From: G963665925 sp963676345
GTDB lineage: Bacteria; Bacillota; Clostridia; Peptostreptococcales; Acidaminobacteraceae
Direction: 5' to 3'
DNA length: 64,000 nt
Assembly (NCBI GenBank): GCA_963676345.2
Contig: CAXXTS010000001.1
Span: 930,001 to 994,000 of the forward strand
The position numbers were made by a program, and so were the translations under genes. The notes under the pieces were generated by a model. The model made no database searches and was not told the DNA's origin. It saw only the letters and a list, made by a program, of their open reading frames with translations. Positions 52,082-61,926 of the stretch are shown here, in pieces (the stretch's first letter is position 1; each line of letters begins with the position of its first letter).

Positions 52082-53161
52082 TTACTTCACTTCATTCTCG
52101 TAGATTTTTGCAGGCTCTTCACCAGACTCAACACGCATAACGCCTTCATTTAAGGCAATCATTTCATCTTCACCCGGTTTAACAATCACAGGTGCAATGA
52201 AACCAACTTGTGCTTCAATGTAGTCTGTCAGGTATTTTGAGTATGCAACCCCACCAGTCAGTACAATGGCATCTACCTTGCCTTGAAGGGCTGTAGACAT
52301 AGCTCCAATTTCTTTAGCGATTTGGTAGCCCATTGCTTCAAAAATAAGCTTAGCTTTTTCATTGCCATCTTCTATCATTTTAATTACTTCTCGCGCATCA
52401 TTGGTTCCTAAGTATGCAACTAAGCCGCCTTTTCCGCGCATTTTCGTTTTAAGCTCTTTAAATGTATACTCGCCTGAGTAGCATAGCTTTGCAAGATCGC
52501 CAGTCGGCAGTCCGCCAACACGTTCAGGTGAGAAAGGTCCCATTTCATTTGCATTATTTGCATCGATCATTTTCCCTTTTCGCATTGGAACCACTGAAAT
52601 ACCACCACCAAGGTGAGCAACCACCAAATTTAAATCATCAATATGGCAGTTTTTTTCTTTAGCAACACGATGAGCAATAGCACGTACATTAAGTGCATGA
52701 ACCAGGGAACGTCTCTCAATTTCAGGCATACCTGAAATCCTTGCAACATCGTCAAATTCGTCAACCGCAACTGGATCAACAATATAAGCCTTCACACCTG
52801 CAGTATCGGCAATACTTTTCGCAATAATACCGCCCAGATTTGAAGCATGTTCCCCTTGAACACCAATCTTTAGATCTTCAATCATAGGCTGTGTGACTTC
52901 ATATGCACCTGAAGGCATTGGCTTTAGGAGTCCACCTCTACCTACAACTGCTTTAAGTTGTTCAGTCTTATAGCCTTCAGCTTGCATCCACTCAACAATC
53001 ATATCTTTTCTATATTCAAATTGGTCGGTAATTTTATCAAATTTGTCTAGTTCTTCGGTTGAATGACTCAAATTCTTTTGAATCACGTTCGTTTCGTCCT
53101 TAAAAAGCGCAACCTTTGTCGATGTAGACCCCGGGTTAATTACCAGTACAAACTCTTTCAT
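52082..53161 (-). CDS. buk: Butyrate kinase
   Basis: 359 residues. Converts butyryl-phosphate and ADP to butyrate and ATP, the last step of butyrate fermentation. LVINPGSTSTKVALF is the phosphate-binding N-terminus of the acetate/butyrate kinase family, VVGRGGLLKPMPSGAYEV is specific for butyrate kinases, and VVAHLGGGISVVPMRKGKMID and VLTGGVAYSKYLTDYIEA complete the ASKHA fold. RBS GGAGGG. No phosphotransbutyrylase gene is adjacent, so a branched-chain acid kinase role is also possible. Confidence 0.93.
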   Translation of the reverse strand: MKEFVLVINPGSTSTKVALFKDETNVIQKNLSHSTEELDKFDKITDQFEYRKDMIVEWMQAEGYKTEQLKAVVGRGGLLKPMPSGAYEVTQPMIEDLKIGVQGEHASNLGGIIAKSIADTAGVKAYIVDPVAVDEFDDVARISGMPEIERRSLVHALNVRAIAHRVAKEKNCHIDDLNLVVAHLGGGISVVPMRKGKMIDANNANEMGPFSPERVGGLPTGDLAKLCYSGEYTFKELKTKMRGKGGLVAYLGTNDAREVIKMIEDGNEKAKLIFEAMGYQIAKEIGAMSTALQGKVDAIVLTGGVAYSKYLTDYIEAQVGFIAPVIVKPGEDEMIALNEGVMRVESGEEPAKIYENEVK

Positions 53162-53479
53162 GTATACCCTCCTATTTCCTAGTCCGCGTTCTCATGAATT
53201 TCTCTCTATATTATTATACATGGAGATGGGATGTTAATCTACACTTTTTGTTGAAGCTATCTATTTTTTTAGTATTACAATGAAAATTTTACTTTGCCGC
53301 CCCTCACATCGAACCAATGAAATTCATACTATCTAAAATGATATATTTTCGAATGTCTTTTAAAAGGCACTTTTAAAAATGAAGTAATTAATTACCTTTA
53401 ATTGTATATTATCTATTAATACCTTTTGTGCTCACTTGCTATATTGGTAATATCTACAAGTAGAAAGGGAGTATTAGAC

Positions 53480-54547
53480 ATGAATAGGGAACTCGGATTT
53501 GAACTCAAAGACATTATTGACATTGACTTGCTTCAACAATTTCAAGACAGCTTTTCTAAAGCAATGGGTATGGCCAGTATTGCGGTTGACCACGAAAGCG
53601 AAGTCACCAAGCCAAGTAACTTCACACGCTTTTGTATGGACTTCACACGGGGCAGTGAAGAAGGCAAACGCCGGTGTATGCAGTGCGACCAAAACGGTGG
53701 CCGGGAAGCAGCTGAAACGGGCAGGCCTGCGATTTATTACTGCCACGCTGGGCTGATGGACTTCGCTGCCCCTATTGTAATAGACGGTGTACAGGTTGGT
53801 GCTATTTTAGGTGGTCAAGTTCTACCTGAGGCACCTGATGAAGACAAGTTTAGGAAAATCGCTTCACAAATTGGTGTCGATGAAGATGCCTACATTGAGG
53901 CCCTGCGCGACATTCGCATTGTTCCAGAGGAAAGCATCCGTGCTGCAGCAGAAATGCTTTTTATTTTTGCCAACACCCTCTCACAAATCGGCTACCAGCG
54001 CAAACGCATCCTAGAAGCTTCACATGGACTCAACGGACTTGCCGATGAAATGGTCAGAAGCATAGAGTCTTTGTCTTCAGAGTTCAACGATTCTTATGAT
54101 CATATTGAAGCCATGGGCGGTTTATTTGAAAACTTATCTGGCGCCTCCATTGACTCTAAAGAAAAAGTGAGCGAGACCGATGCCATTCTTGGGTTCATAC
54201 GCAGTATTGCAGGACAGACCAACCTCCTCGGTCTCAATGCAGCAATTGAAGCAGCCAGAGCCGGTGACCATGGACGGGGCTTTGCCGTTGTTGCTGAAGA
54301 AATTAGAAAACTCGCTTCAATGAGTGTAGAGTCAACCGGTGAAATTGAGTCTATTTTATCCAGTATCAGCACTTCTATCAAATCCATTCATTCAAAAGTG
54401 GGAGAAACGGGTGAGGTTATCAGCATTCACACGCGTGGACTAAAAGAAATCAACGCACGCATTGACGAAATGGAACAATTTAGCAGCAAACTCAATGAAC
54501 AGACTGACCGTTTAATTGAAGAAGTACTCAATGATAAAATCAGCTAA
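53480..54547 (+). CDS. PocR-domain methyl-accepting-type signalling protein
   Basis: 355 residues from the ATG at 53480 (AGGGAG). The N-terminal PocR domain has the ligand-binding Cys pattern RFCMDFTRGSEEGKRRCMQCD and AIYYCHAGLMDFAAPI. The C-terminal part is a short MCP signalling hairpin with IAGQTNLLGLNAAIEAARAGDHGRGFAVVAEEIRKLA. No transmembrane segment, so a cytoplasmic receptor, presumably for a small organic ligand, feeding CheA/CheW. Confidence 0.9.
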   Translation: MNRELGFELKDIIDIDLLQQFQDSFSKAMGMASIAVDHESEVTKPSNFTRFCMDFTRGSEEGKRRCMQCDQNGGREAAETGRPAIYYCHAGLMDFAAPIVIDGVQVGAILGGQVLPEAPDEDKFRKIASQIGVDEDAYIEALRDIRIVPEESIRAAAEMLFIFANTLSQIGYQRKRILEASHGLNGLADEMVRSIESLSSEFNDSYDHIEAMGGLFENLSGASIDSKEKVSETDAILGFIRSIAGQTNLLGLNAAIEAARAGDHGRGFAVVAEEIRKLASMSVESTGEIESILSSISTSIKSIHSKVGETGEVISIHTRGLKEINARIDEMEQFSSKLNEQTDRLIEEVLNDKIS

Positions 54548-54777
54548 TTTATAAAAAATAAAACCTAATAAACGTTTTCCTTTATTTTTATAGCCAAATA
54601 ACATAAAAAAAACGTAATATTTTTCGAATTGACCAAACTTTACCTTGAAATATGTTGAATTATCACATATACTTGATTGGTTAACAAATTGTTTGTGTTA
54701 AGTTTAGTCTGGCTTACCCGCCCTTGCATGTTACAAGCTAAGACTGAATTTAGCATGTAATGTAGAAAGGAATTTTA
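54548..54777 (+). promoter_or_regulatory. Long leader of the RNA helicase gene
   Basis: 230-base region. TTTAGTCTGGCTT (about 54701) and AAGCTAAGACTGAA (about 54738) form an imperfect hairpin across the segment shortly before AAAGGAATTTTAATG. Long structured leaders are common for cold-induced helicases; regulation here is inferred. Confidence 0.35.
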
Positions 54778-56481
54778 ATGGGTTTTACAAAGTATGAACT
54801 AACAGATGCAGTCTTGGCCGGTATAGTAAAGTGTGGTTATGAGGAGCCGACAGAAATTCAAGCGCGCTCGATTCCACTTTGCAAAGAGGGTCACGACATC
54901 ATCGCACAATCACAAACAGGAACTGGAAAAACAGCAGCTTTTTCCATTCCAATGCTCGAAAATATCAATATTGAAGATAAATCTCTTCAGGCACTGATTC
55001 TGTGTCCAACACGCGAACTTGCAGTTCAGGTATCTGAAGCAATTGCGGAACTTTCAACAGGCATGCGTGGCCTAAATGTTGTTCCAGTTTATGGCGGCGA
55101 ACCAATCTATCACCAAATTAGAAAACTCAAGCGTGGTGCACAAGTTGTTGTTGGTACACCAGGTCGAACAAAAGACCACTTAGACAGAGGTATTCTAAAA
55201 GCGGGTAACCTTAACACTCTTATCCTGGATGAAGCAGATGAGATGCTAAAAATGGGTTTCAAAGATGAGCTGGAAGCTATACTTGCTTATCTGCCAGATG
55301 AAAGACAAACACTTCTTTTCTCAGCAACTATGCCTAAGACAGTTGAGTATATTGCTAAGAAATATACGAAGGATCCACAACGTATTCATATTGCAAGAAA
55401 ACAAGTAACGAATACGAATATAGCTCAAAAGTTCTACCTTATTAAGCGTAGACATAAAATCGATGCCCTGCTTCGCCTAATTGATTTCCATGATCCGAAG
55501 CAAGCGCTTATATTCTGTAATACCAAGCGTGGCGTTGATATGCTTTCAGAAGCATTCCAAAACAAGAACATTGTTTCTGATAAAATTCACGGTGACATTC
55601 CGCAGGCACAGCGTCTTGAAACAATCAAACGTTTCAACGCAGGCAACTTAAACCTTCTGATTGCAACAGATGTTGCTGCAAGGGGTCTAGATATTGACGG
55701 TGTCGATGGTGTTTACAACTTTGATGTTCCAACACATCCTGAAAACTACGTTCACAGAATCGGACGTACAGGTCGTGCAGGAAGATCTGGTGTGGCTTCT
55801 ACGATCGTTAGCCGCGAAGACATCAATTTCCTAACAGAAATTATGCACTACACTAAGGAAACGATTGAAGAAGGCAACATGCCTACACTTTCTGAAGTGA
55901 ATGACTCTAGAATTACACGTTATGTAGAAAACGCTAAGCAAGTTGGTGACGAGGGCATGAGCAATCACGCACTTTCAATCATCAACCAGCTTGAAGATGA
56001 AGGCTTCAGTCCAAAACAGATTGCAGCTGCAATCATCGATATGAACCTTTCTCTTGAAAAAGGTTCAGATAAAGAATTTGGTTTTAGAACCAATGTTCCT
56101 ACTAAGCGTTCTCAAAAAACATCACGCGATCATAGCAAGCGTAGCGACTCTCTAAGAATGAACTTAGGTCGCGACGACAAAGTTGAAGTACGTGATCTTC
56201 TATATCTGATTTCTTCTAAGTCAGGCGTACGCAAGCACGCAATCGGAAATATTCGTATGCGTAATAACGTAACTTACCTTGATATGGACAAAGACACTGC
56301 TGATAAAATCATCAGTGCCCTACACGGTGAGCCACATTCTACTGGTAAAAAACTGGAACTTCGTTTTGAAAAAGCACGTTCTGGTGGATTCAGCAAAAAA
56401 CCTTACAACAAACGTTCAAACTTCAGTAAGGGTGGCAATAAGAAACGTTATAACAACAATAAAGCAAAAAAACAACACTAA
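54778..56481 (+). CDS. DEAD-box RNA helicase with DbpA-type RNA-binding domain
   Basis: 567 residues. Q motif (GYEEPTEIQARSIPL), motif I AQSQTGTGKTAAFS, Ia PTRELAVQ, II LDEADEMLKMGF, III SATMP, IV LIFCNTKRGVD, V ATDVAARGLDIDGVD and VI HRIGRTGRAGRSG are all intact. Residues about 465-535 (VEVRDLLYLISSKSGVRKHAIGNIRM) match the DbpA RNA-binding domain that recognises 23S rRNA, followed by a Lys/Asn-rich tail. Probable roles are ribosome assembly or cold adaptation. Confidence 0.94.
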   Translation: MGFTKYELTDAVLAGIVKCGYEEPTEIQARSIPLCKEGHDIIAQSQTGTGKTAAFSIPMLENINIEDKSLQALILCPTRELAVQVSEAIAELSTGMRGLNVVPVYGGEPIYHQIRKLKRGAQVVVGTPGRTKDHLDRGILKAGNLNTLILDEADEMLKMGFKDELEAILAYLPDERQTLLFSATMPKTVEYIAKKYTKDPQRIHIARKQVTNTNIAQKFYLIKRRHKIDALLRLIDFHDPKQALIFCNTKRGVDMLSEAFQNKNIVSDKIHGDIPQAQRLETIKRFNAGNLNLLIATDVAARGLDIDGVDGVYNFDVPTHPENYVHRIGRTGRAGRSGVASTIVSREDINFLTEIMHYTKETIEEGNMPTLSEVNDSRITRYVENAKQVGDEGMSNHALSIINQLEDEGFSPKQIAAAIIDMNLSLEKGSDKEFGFRTNVPTKRSQKTSRDHSKRSDSLRMNLGRDDKVEVRDLLYLISSKSGVRKHAIGNIRMRNNVTYLDMDKDTADKIISALHGEPHSTGKKLELRFEKARSGGFSKKPYNKRSNFSKGGNKKRYNNNKAKKQH

Positions 56482-56532
56482 ATTATTCCTTTAAAAACAC
56501 GTAAATCAATGTGTTCATTAAAGAAAAATAAA

Positions 56533-56585
56533 AATCCAGTAAGCTCAGTGTATAGAAATATACACTGGCCTACTGGATTTTTTTA
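56533..56585. terminator. Bidirectional terminator
   Basis: AATCCAGTA and TACTGGATT, with inner GTGTATA/TATACAC, form a long stem followed by TTTTTT. Between convergent helicase and EamA permease genes. Confidence 0.85.
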
Positions 56586-56639
56586 AGGGATTGGTTCTTC
56601 GTGTGATTAGATATAAACTATTTCGTTTATGAGTCTGAA

Positions 56640-57551
56640 CTATGCAGTCGCCTTTTTTGACCGCTTCTTGTCAGCTGCACGCAAAAAGTTCCATCTGGTT
56701 TCAGCAGTAATTATTGCTAGTAAAATAATGAGGCATCCCATTGCCATAATAAGTGTAAAAGGTTCGCTGAGAAAGATCATACCAAAGACTGTCCCGAATA
56801 ATGATTCAAGGCTGAGTATAATAGCCGCATGGGTGTCTGAGGTGTACTTCTGCGCTGTTGTCTGAATAAAAAAAGCAACACATGTGCTAAAAACGCCTAA
56901 ATAGAGCACGCCAGTCATTGCGCTAACACTTGGCAGATACATTGGCCCCTCAATAAAGTAGGCAGCTATAAAAGCCAGTACGGTCACCGTTACGAACTGA
57001 ATGAGTGTCAAAAGCGCCGGGTTTATATTCTTAACAAATATACCTGTTGTAATGATGTGCAGTGCAAAGAACAGTGCACAGGACAGCGCCCACAAATCTC
57101 CTGCTGCCATAGCGCCAAGCTTTGCACCGGAAGTCAGCAGACTAACACCCACAAAGCACATCACCGCTGCAGTTATGGCAAAAACATCTGGTCTTTTCTT
57201 ATAAATAAACCATGATATAAAGGGAACCATGACCACATTGGTGCCTGTCAGAAAGGCAGACTTACCTGCAGTCGTATACTGTATGCCAATGGTTTGCGTC
57301 GCAAATCCTAAGAAGAGCATCAGTCCGATGATCATCCCCCCTTTAAGATCAGAAGCCTTCACGCTTTTAATTTTTGGAACTGTAAAAATACCGATTGCCA
57401 GTGTCGCCACAGCAAATCGCATTGCCACCATATATATTGGTGTAATACCTGAAAGAATGTTCTTTGTAACTATAAAGCCGCTCCCCCAGATTACGGCTAC
57501 AAGAAGCATGGATAAATCTGCAATGAACATCTTCTTTTTTGTCGTTTCCAT
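56640..57551 (-). CDS. EamA/DMT-family transporter
   Basis: 303 residues with ten hydrophobic segments arranged as two EamA repeats. First repeat starts LSMLLVAVIWGSGFIVTKNIL and second GDLWALSCALFFALHIITTG, with LESLFGTVFGMIFLSEPFTLI near the end. Exports metabolites or amino acids; substrate unknown. Basic C-terminal tail AADKKRSKKA is cytoplasmic. AAGGAGAGG upstream of ATG. Confidence 0.9.
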   Translation of the reverse strand: METTKKKMFIADLSMLLVAVIWGSGFIVTKNILSGITPIYMVAMRFAVATLAIGIFTVPKIKSVKASDLKGGMIIGLMLFLGFATQTIGIQYTTAGKSAFLTGTNVVMVPFISWFIYKKRPDVFAITAAVMCFVGVSLLTSGAKLGAMAAGDLWALSCALFFALHIITTGIFVKNINPALLTLIQFVTVTVLAFIAAYFIEGPMYLPSVSAMTGVLYLGVFSTCVAFFIQTTAQKYTSDTHAAIILSLESLFGTVFGMIFLSEPFTLIMAMGCLIILLAIITAETRWNFLRAADKKRSKKATA

Positions 57552-57663
57552 ATGACCTCTCCTTAATGTGCATCATTTGCACATCCCCATATTAAAATAA
57601 CCTTGAATACATCTTAATGAAATGCAAAGCTTGAATCAATGGCTATTATTCCAATAATATAAA

Positions 57664-57692
57664 AGAGTGTTTGTAAATTTTACAAACACTCT
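57664..57692 (-). terminator. Terminator of the cNMP/DUF2225 operon
   Basis: AGAGTGTTTGTA and TACAAACACTCT form a 12-bp perfect stem with loop AATTT; on the minus strand it is followed by TTTTAT. Confidence 0.8.
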
Positions 57693-57714
57693 AGAGATGC
57701 TTCTACGCTTATAC

Positions 57715-58962
57715 TTATTCAGACTCAGACTCCCGCTCTTCCCTTTTCTGTTTCTGAATCAGCTCCTTGATTTCCATCAAGCGGTCTCTTGCTAATTCGG
57801 ATAGGGCCTTGGTTCCATTTTTAATATTTACAGCTTCAAAAATAAACTTTCTCGCATCTTCTAACTTCCCAGCATATAAGCTCATTTCCGAAATCAGTAT
57901 AGCCAGCTTCTGTTCCCCTTCCGGTGTCAACTGAACACGCTCGGTAAACCATCCAGTGGAGTAATATGACCTTGCCTTTTCATAGGCCATATCAAACATC
58001 TCCTGATCGCCCACATCGTCATACATCCATGCCAAATGCAGCCATAATCTGCCCAGCTCATAAGCTGTACCGCCTAGTATCTGCTTGCAGGCAAGTGCCA
58101 GATAATAACTGTCAAATACTTCGTTATATGAAATCTTTAAAGTCTCTGGCGGATAAAATCCTGTCATTTTTTCAGGAATTTTCTCACGCAACGTTTCTTT
58201 CTGTGTCGATTTGAGTCTCAGAAAGTCATAATGGAAATTGGAATATTTACAATGTGGACAGGTCCAAATATTGTACCATATCTCATCTATGCCCTCAAAA
58301 ACCTGACGCATATCCCGTTTGATCTCTTTCAATTTAAAATGTGATACACGCATTTGGTAAAGCGTAAAATCAAATTCACACACTGGACACTTCATGTTTT
58401 TGTCAAATAAATACTGTTCATGATCATCCGGTAAAGCATCCGGATAGTGGTGATGTCCTTCAGGATAAATTTGATGTTCAAGTGTATTCTGCTCACGGCT
58501 CATAACCAGATCTTTTGCAGAAGTTGACTCAACTTTCACACTTTCAACTTGGCTTTCAACAGCCTCCTGAGGTTCACATTTATCAATCCCACCAATTTTA
58601 CCAATGCTCTTATCCGCTTCGGTCAAACGTTTACTCAGGTTGTCCATCAAATTGACAACACTGTGAGCATGGGTTTTAATATACGATTCTAAATTCTCAT
58701 CATATATCTGTTGAACTCGCGTATATTGTGTTGCTACAGCCTTATAGCGCCTATTTATTTCTCCTAAGTAAGATATTGACCCTAGAAACTCCCCCTCTGT
58801 AAGGCTCTTTATCTGAATTTCGCCACTTTCAGTTTGTTTAAACAAGCCAACGCGTCCTTGTAAAATGACATACATGCAATAGCTTTCATCACCAACACGA
58901 AATATGACGTCTTCTTCCTCATATTCAACCGTATAATAAGGATCAATATTATTCTCTGCCAT
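57715..58962 (-). CDS. Cyclic nucleotide-binding domain / DUF2225 protein
   Basis: 415 residues from the ATG at 58962 (GGAGG). Residues about 10-110 form a cNMP-binding beta-roll (DVIFRVGDESYCMYVILQGRVGLFKQ, EGEFLGSISYLG). After a linker, a DUF2225 domain begins with MKCPVCEFDFTLYQMRVSHFK and later WTCPHCKYSNFHYDF, two Cys pairs likely binding zinc, then TPR-like helices. It follows a second cNMP-domain gene by 25 bases. It probably links an intracellular signal to an unknown output. Confidence 0.85.
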   Translation of the reverse strand: MAENNIDPYYTVEYEEEDVIFRVGDESYCMYVILQGRVGLFKQTESGEIQIKSLTEGEFLGSISYLGEINRRYKAVATQYTRVQQIYDENLESYIKTHAHSVVNLMDNLSKRLTEADKSIGKIGGIDKCEPQEAVESQVESVKVESTSAKDLVMSREQNTLEHQIYPEGHHHYPDALPDDHEQYLFDKNMKCPVCEFDFTLYQMRVSHFKLKEIKRDMRQVFEGIDEIWYNIWTCPHCKYSNFHYDFLRLKSTQKETLREKIPEKMTGFYPPETLKISYNEVFDSYYLALACKQILGGTAYELGRLWLHLAWMYDDVGDQEMFDMAYEKARSYYSTGWFTERVQLTPEGEQKLAILISEMSLYAGKLEDARKFIFEAVNIKNGTKALSELARDRLMEIKELIQKQKREERESESE

Positions 58963-58987
58963 GATAGCCTCCACGTAAAACCTGTCC

Positions 58988-59374
58988 CTAGCTCTGAAAC
59001 TCTTTAATATAGCTTTCTGCTTCAATAATTCTTTTAGCGATAATTTTCATCAGTTTCACTGCCATCGATGGGTCCATTTCAATATATTCGTCAAGCCCTT
59101 GCTTGGTAATTTTAAACATGGTGCAGGGTTCAAGCGCACGAATTGAAGCACTCCGCTTACTGCCCTGAAACAGACTCATTTCCCCAAATACATCTCCAGC
59201 CCCCAGTTCAGCGATATGTGCCTCTGTACCATCAAATGGGTTTAACACAAAAACTTGAACACGTCCTTTAAGAAGAATGTACATTTCTTCACCATAAAGC
59301 CCCTGATAAATAATAGTTTCACCACTTTTAAAGGAGGCAACTTCCCCTATTTGCTTAAGTTTATTTATATCCAT
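58988..59374 (-). CDS. Stand-alone cyclic nucleotide-binding domain protein
   Basis: 128 residues. SFKSGETIIYQGLYGEEMYILLKGRVQVFV and LGAGDVFGEMSLFQGSKRSASIRAL are the phosphate-binding cassette of a CAP-like domain (G-E-x-S-L, R-x-A/S). No DNA-binding helix. Co-transcribed with the DUF2225 protein. Confidence 0.9.
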   Translation of the reverse strand: MDINKLKQIGEVASFKSGETIIYQGLYGEEMYILLKGRVQVFVLNPFDGTEAHIAELGAGDVFGEMSLFQGSKRSASIRALEPCTMFKITKQGLDEYIEMDPSMAVKLMKIIAKRIIEAESYIKEFQS

Positions 59375-59396
59375 AGCTTATCCCCCAAACCACTGG

Positions 59397-59492
59397 CTAA
59401 ACAACTTTAGATGATATCCAAAGCGCAAGCAAGCCTATAACACAAAGGGTTAGAACGAGTGTAATTACTGTTTTTGTTTTATCTCTATTCAT
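59397..59492 (-). CDS. 31-residue single-helix membrane peptide
   Basis: ATG at 59492 after AGAAGGCGGG; MNRDKTKT then a helix VITLVLTLCVIGLLALWI and a short tail. It sits in the gap between the sensor kinase gene and the cNMP gene, same strand, and could be a small regulator of the kinase or a by-chance frame. Confidence 0.45.
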   Translation of the reverse strand: MNRDKTKTVITLVLTLCVIGLLALWISSKVV

Positions 59493-59591
59493 CTGCAACC
59501 CGCCTTCTATTTACTTCAGGACGCATTTCATATATTATTTTTACCCACTCATTCACAAAATAATTGTATGCCTTTGCGTTCAATTTCAATA

Positions 59592-61763
59592 TTACACATT
59601 CCCTTTTGTTGGAAGTATAATTTTAAACTGTACACCTTCATTTGGCATACTAATCACATCAATGGTTCCACTCAGCTTCTCGGAAATGAGTGTATGAACT
59701 ATATGCATACCTAGTCCACTGCCACCTTCGTCGCGCTTTGTTGTATAAAATGGCATAAAAACTTTCTCTAGGGTATCCTGGTCCATGCCCTTTCCATCAT
59801 CAGAGTAATAGATGTGTATCCCTTCTTCTGTCTTTTTCACTTCAATATTAATATGACCATTCGAAGTAAGATCAAAGCCATGCATTAATGAATTTGAAAT
59901 CAGATTCGTCATAACTTGTGATATTAACCCCGGAGTCCCTCTATAAGGCACCACATCGCTGCAAAGCACATTAATTATTGCACCCCTTTTCTTGCATTCG
60001 TATTTCATGCCTTTTGCAATGCGTTTAATATAGGCGCAAATGTCAAACTCCTCTTCAACTTCATTAATTTGATGTACGGAAACAGCTTTAAAGTTCTGAA
60101 TCAAGTCAGCAGCCTGATTCAAGTGCCGGTCCAGCATGTCTACACTTTCAGAGGCATCTTCATAAAACTCTGCAAGCTCGGTTTTTCGAAGTGTGCCTTC
60201 GTCAAATGACTTTTTAGAGCTTCCAAGCAGTTTTTTGAGATGGGAGTTTATAGTAATCGATGACCCAAGAGGTGTGTTTACATCGTGGGCTATACCAGCA
60301 ACAAAGGCACCGATAGCAGCCCATTTTTCTTGTTCAAGAAGCTGGGCGCGCGCTGATTTAAGCTTATCTACAGACTCTTCGAGTTCTAAGTTTTTATTAT
60401 GGAGTTCCGTTATGTCTGAAGCAACAGAAAGAATCATCTCAATTGAACCATCTGGACCTGGAATGGGTACTTTGCGCACTTCGTGATTAAACTTCCTCCC
60501 ATTTCCATCAAAAAGCTCGACCATATAATTTACAGATGACTTTTCACCTTTCAAAATTTTCTGCTCAGCGTCTTCCATTTTATCTAGGGAAGTCTTAGAA
60601 ATCCGATCTGGAAAATCAGACATTTTCTTTCCAACCATATTTTCTGGACTCAGATTCAAGGTTTTTGCCGCAGCTGCATTCACTATGACAAAATTACCGT
60701 CCTTATCTTTAACAAAAATAGAGCTTGGATCTGCATTTAAAATGGTTTCAAGTTCTATTTGTGATTGTCTGAGCTTTACGTTAATAGATTCAATCTCCAT
60801 TTTCATTTCTTCTGATTTTTTGAGCTCACGTTGAAGTGCCTTTGTTTTTCTATTAACCTGCATACGCAGTGACAAACTCCATAAAAAGACTACAATCAGT
60901 ATTGCCGATACGATTAAAGCAACGCGTATCAACTCTTTTACGCCTGTCAGTTCATCATAATCCAGTTTAATCCATTCACTATGAACACGTTCTGTATCCT
61001 CTTCGATTCTTGGAAATGTTTTGTTGAGTATCTGTACCAGCATTTCATAGTCTTTGCGTACACCGAATGAAATGTTATCTGTTCGATCATAGCTGCCCAG
61101 AACTTTTAAGTGTGTAATGTTATTGATTGAAATATGATAAGAAGCCGAACCAAAATCCATAATGGCTGCATCTGCTTCATCATAAACAACCGCATTTAAG
61201 GCATTCTTCACATTGCTGTATTCAACCAATACATACTCTGGATGCTCATTTCTTAAAATTTCATTCCAAGACCAGTCCTTTACAGTTGCAATTCGCTTCC
61301 CTTTAAGATCTGCAATGACTTTAATGTCATTGTTATTTTTATGAATAATCATGCCTGTCGGCACTTGTAGATATACGTCTGTAAAATTCATATCTTTTGA
61401 ACGCTCAGGTGTTTTCGTAGCTGATATAAAATCCACCTCTTGATTTGAAACACTCTCTAAGACAGCAGTCCAGTCCCCTACATCTTTAATTTCAATTTTA
61501 ATGCCAAGCGTCTCTTCAATGATCTCTAAAATATCCATTTGAATCCCACGTGCCACATCATCTTCGTCTAAAAACTCAAATGGTGCATACTCAGGATCTA
61601 ATGCATACTCAAGTACGGGATGATTGTCAAGCCAATTTCGTTCTTCTTGTGTCAACCAGCTCAAGTCTATTTCCTCTGCATAGCTTGGGCAAACAAAAAC
61701 AAAGGCTGATACTATAAAAAGCATAATGATACTCCGTATCATATGAATCTCTCGCTTATCCAT
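59592..61763 (-). CDS. Sensor histidine kinase with periplasmic-type solute-binding domain and PAS
   Basis: 723 residues. Signal/anchor IIMLFIVSAFVFVCPSYA, then a family-3 solute-binding domain (VLEYALDPEYAPFEFLDEDD, VDFISATKTPERSKDMNFT, about 45-270), a membrane helix VALIVSAILIVVFLWSL (about 282-298), a coiled linker, a PAS domain (DPSSIFVKDKDGNFVIVNAAAAK), the H-box FVAGIAHDVNTPLGSSI and an HATPase with NLISNSLMHGF, DDGKGM and GGSGLGMHIV. Senses an extracellular amino acid-like ligand, probably. No response regulator is adjacent. GGGAGG upstream of ATG. Confidence 0.92.
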   Translation of the reverse strand: MDKREIHMIRSIIMLFIVSAFVFVCPSYAEEIDLSWLTQEERNWLDNHPVLEYALDPEYAPFEFLDEDDVARGIQMDILEIIEETLGIKIEIKDVGDWTAVLESVSNQEVDFISATKTPERSKDMNFTDVYLQVPTGMIIHKNNNDIKVIADLKGKRIATVKDWSWNEILRNEHPEYVLVEYSNVKNALNAVVYDEADAAIMDFGSASYHISINNITHLKVLGSYDRTDNISFGVRKDYEMLVQILNKTFPRIEEDTERVHSEWIKLDYDELTGVKELIRVALIVSAILIVVFLWSLSLRMQVNRKTKALQRELKKSEEMKMEIESINVKLRQSQIELETILNADPSSIFVKDKDGNFVIVNAAAAKTLNLSPENMVGKKMSDFPDRISKTSLDKMEDAEQKILKGEKSSVNYMVELFDGNGRKFNHEVRKVPIPGPDGSIEMILSVASDITELHNKNLELEESVDKLKSARAQLLEQEKWAAIGAFVAGIAHDVNTPLGSSITINSHLKKLLGSSKKSFDEGTLRKTELAEFYEDASESVDMLDRHLNQAADLIQNFKAVSVHQINEVEEEFDICAYIKRIAKGMKYECKKRGAIINVLCSDVVPYRGTPGLISQVMTNLISNSLMHGFDLTSNGHINIEVKKTEEGIHIYYSDDGKGMDQDTLEKVFMPFYTTKRDEGGSGLGMHIVHTLISEKLSGTIDVISMPNEGVQFKIILPTKGNV

Positions 61764-61883
61764 ACATGCCTCCCATTTCTTTAGTCCTATGATTTATACC
61801 CAAGTACCTATACACTGCAACGAATTATGTTCAAAATATAGTCATCATTTTCCTGCAATATTGTGAGCGCTCTCTAGATGTAT

Positions 61884-61910
61884 AAAAAGGGACGCAGCTG
61901 CGTCCTGTAT
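61884..61910. terminator. Palindromic terminator
   Basis: The perfect 16-bp palindrome GGACGCAGCTGCGTCC, followed on the minus strand by CTTTTTATA and on the plus by TGTATTTTTATTT. It ends the flavodoxin-gene transcript. Confidence 0.85.
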
Positions 61911-61926
61911 TTTTATTTATACGCTC

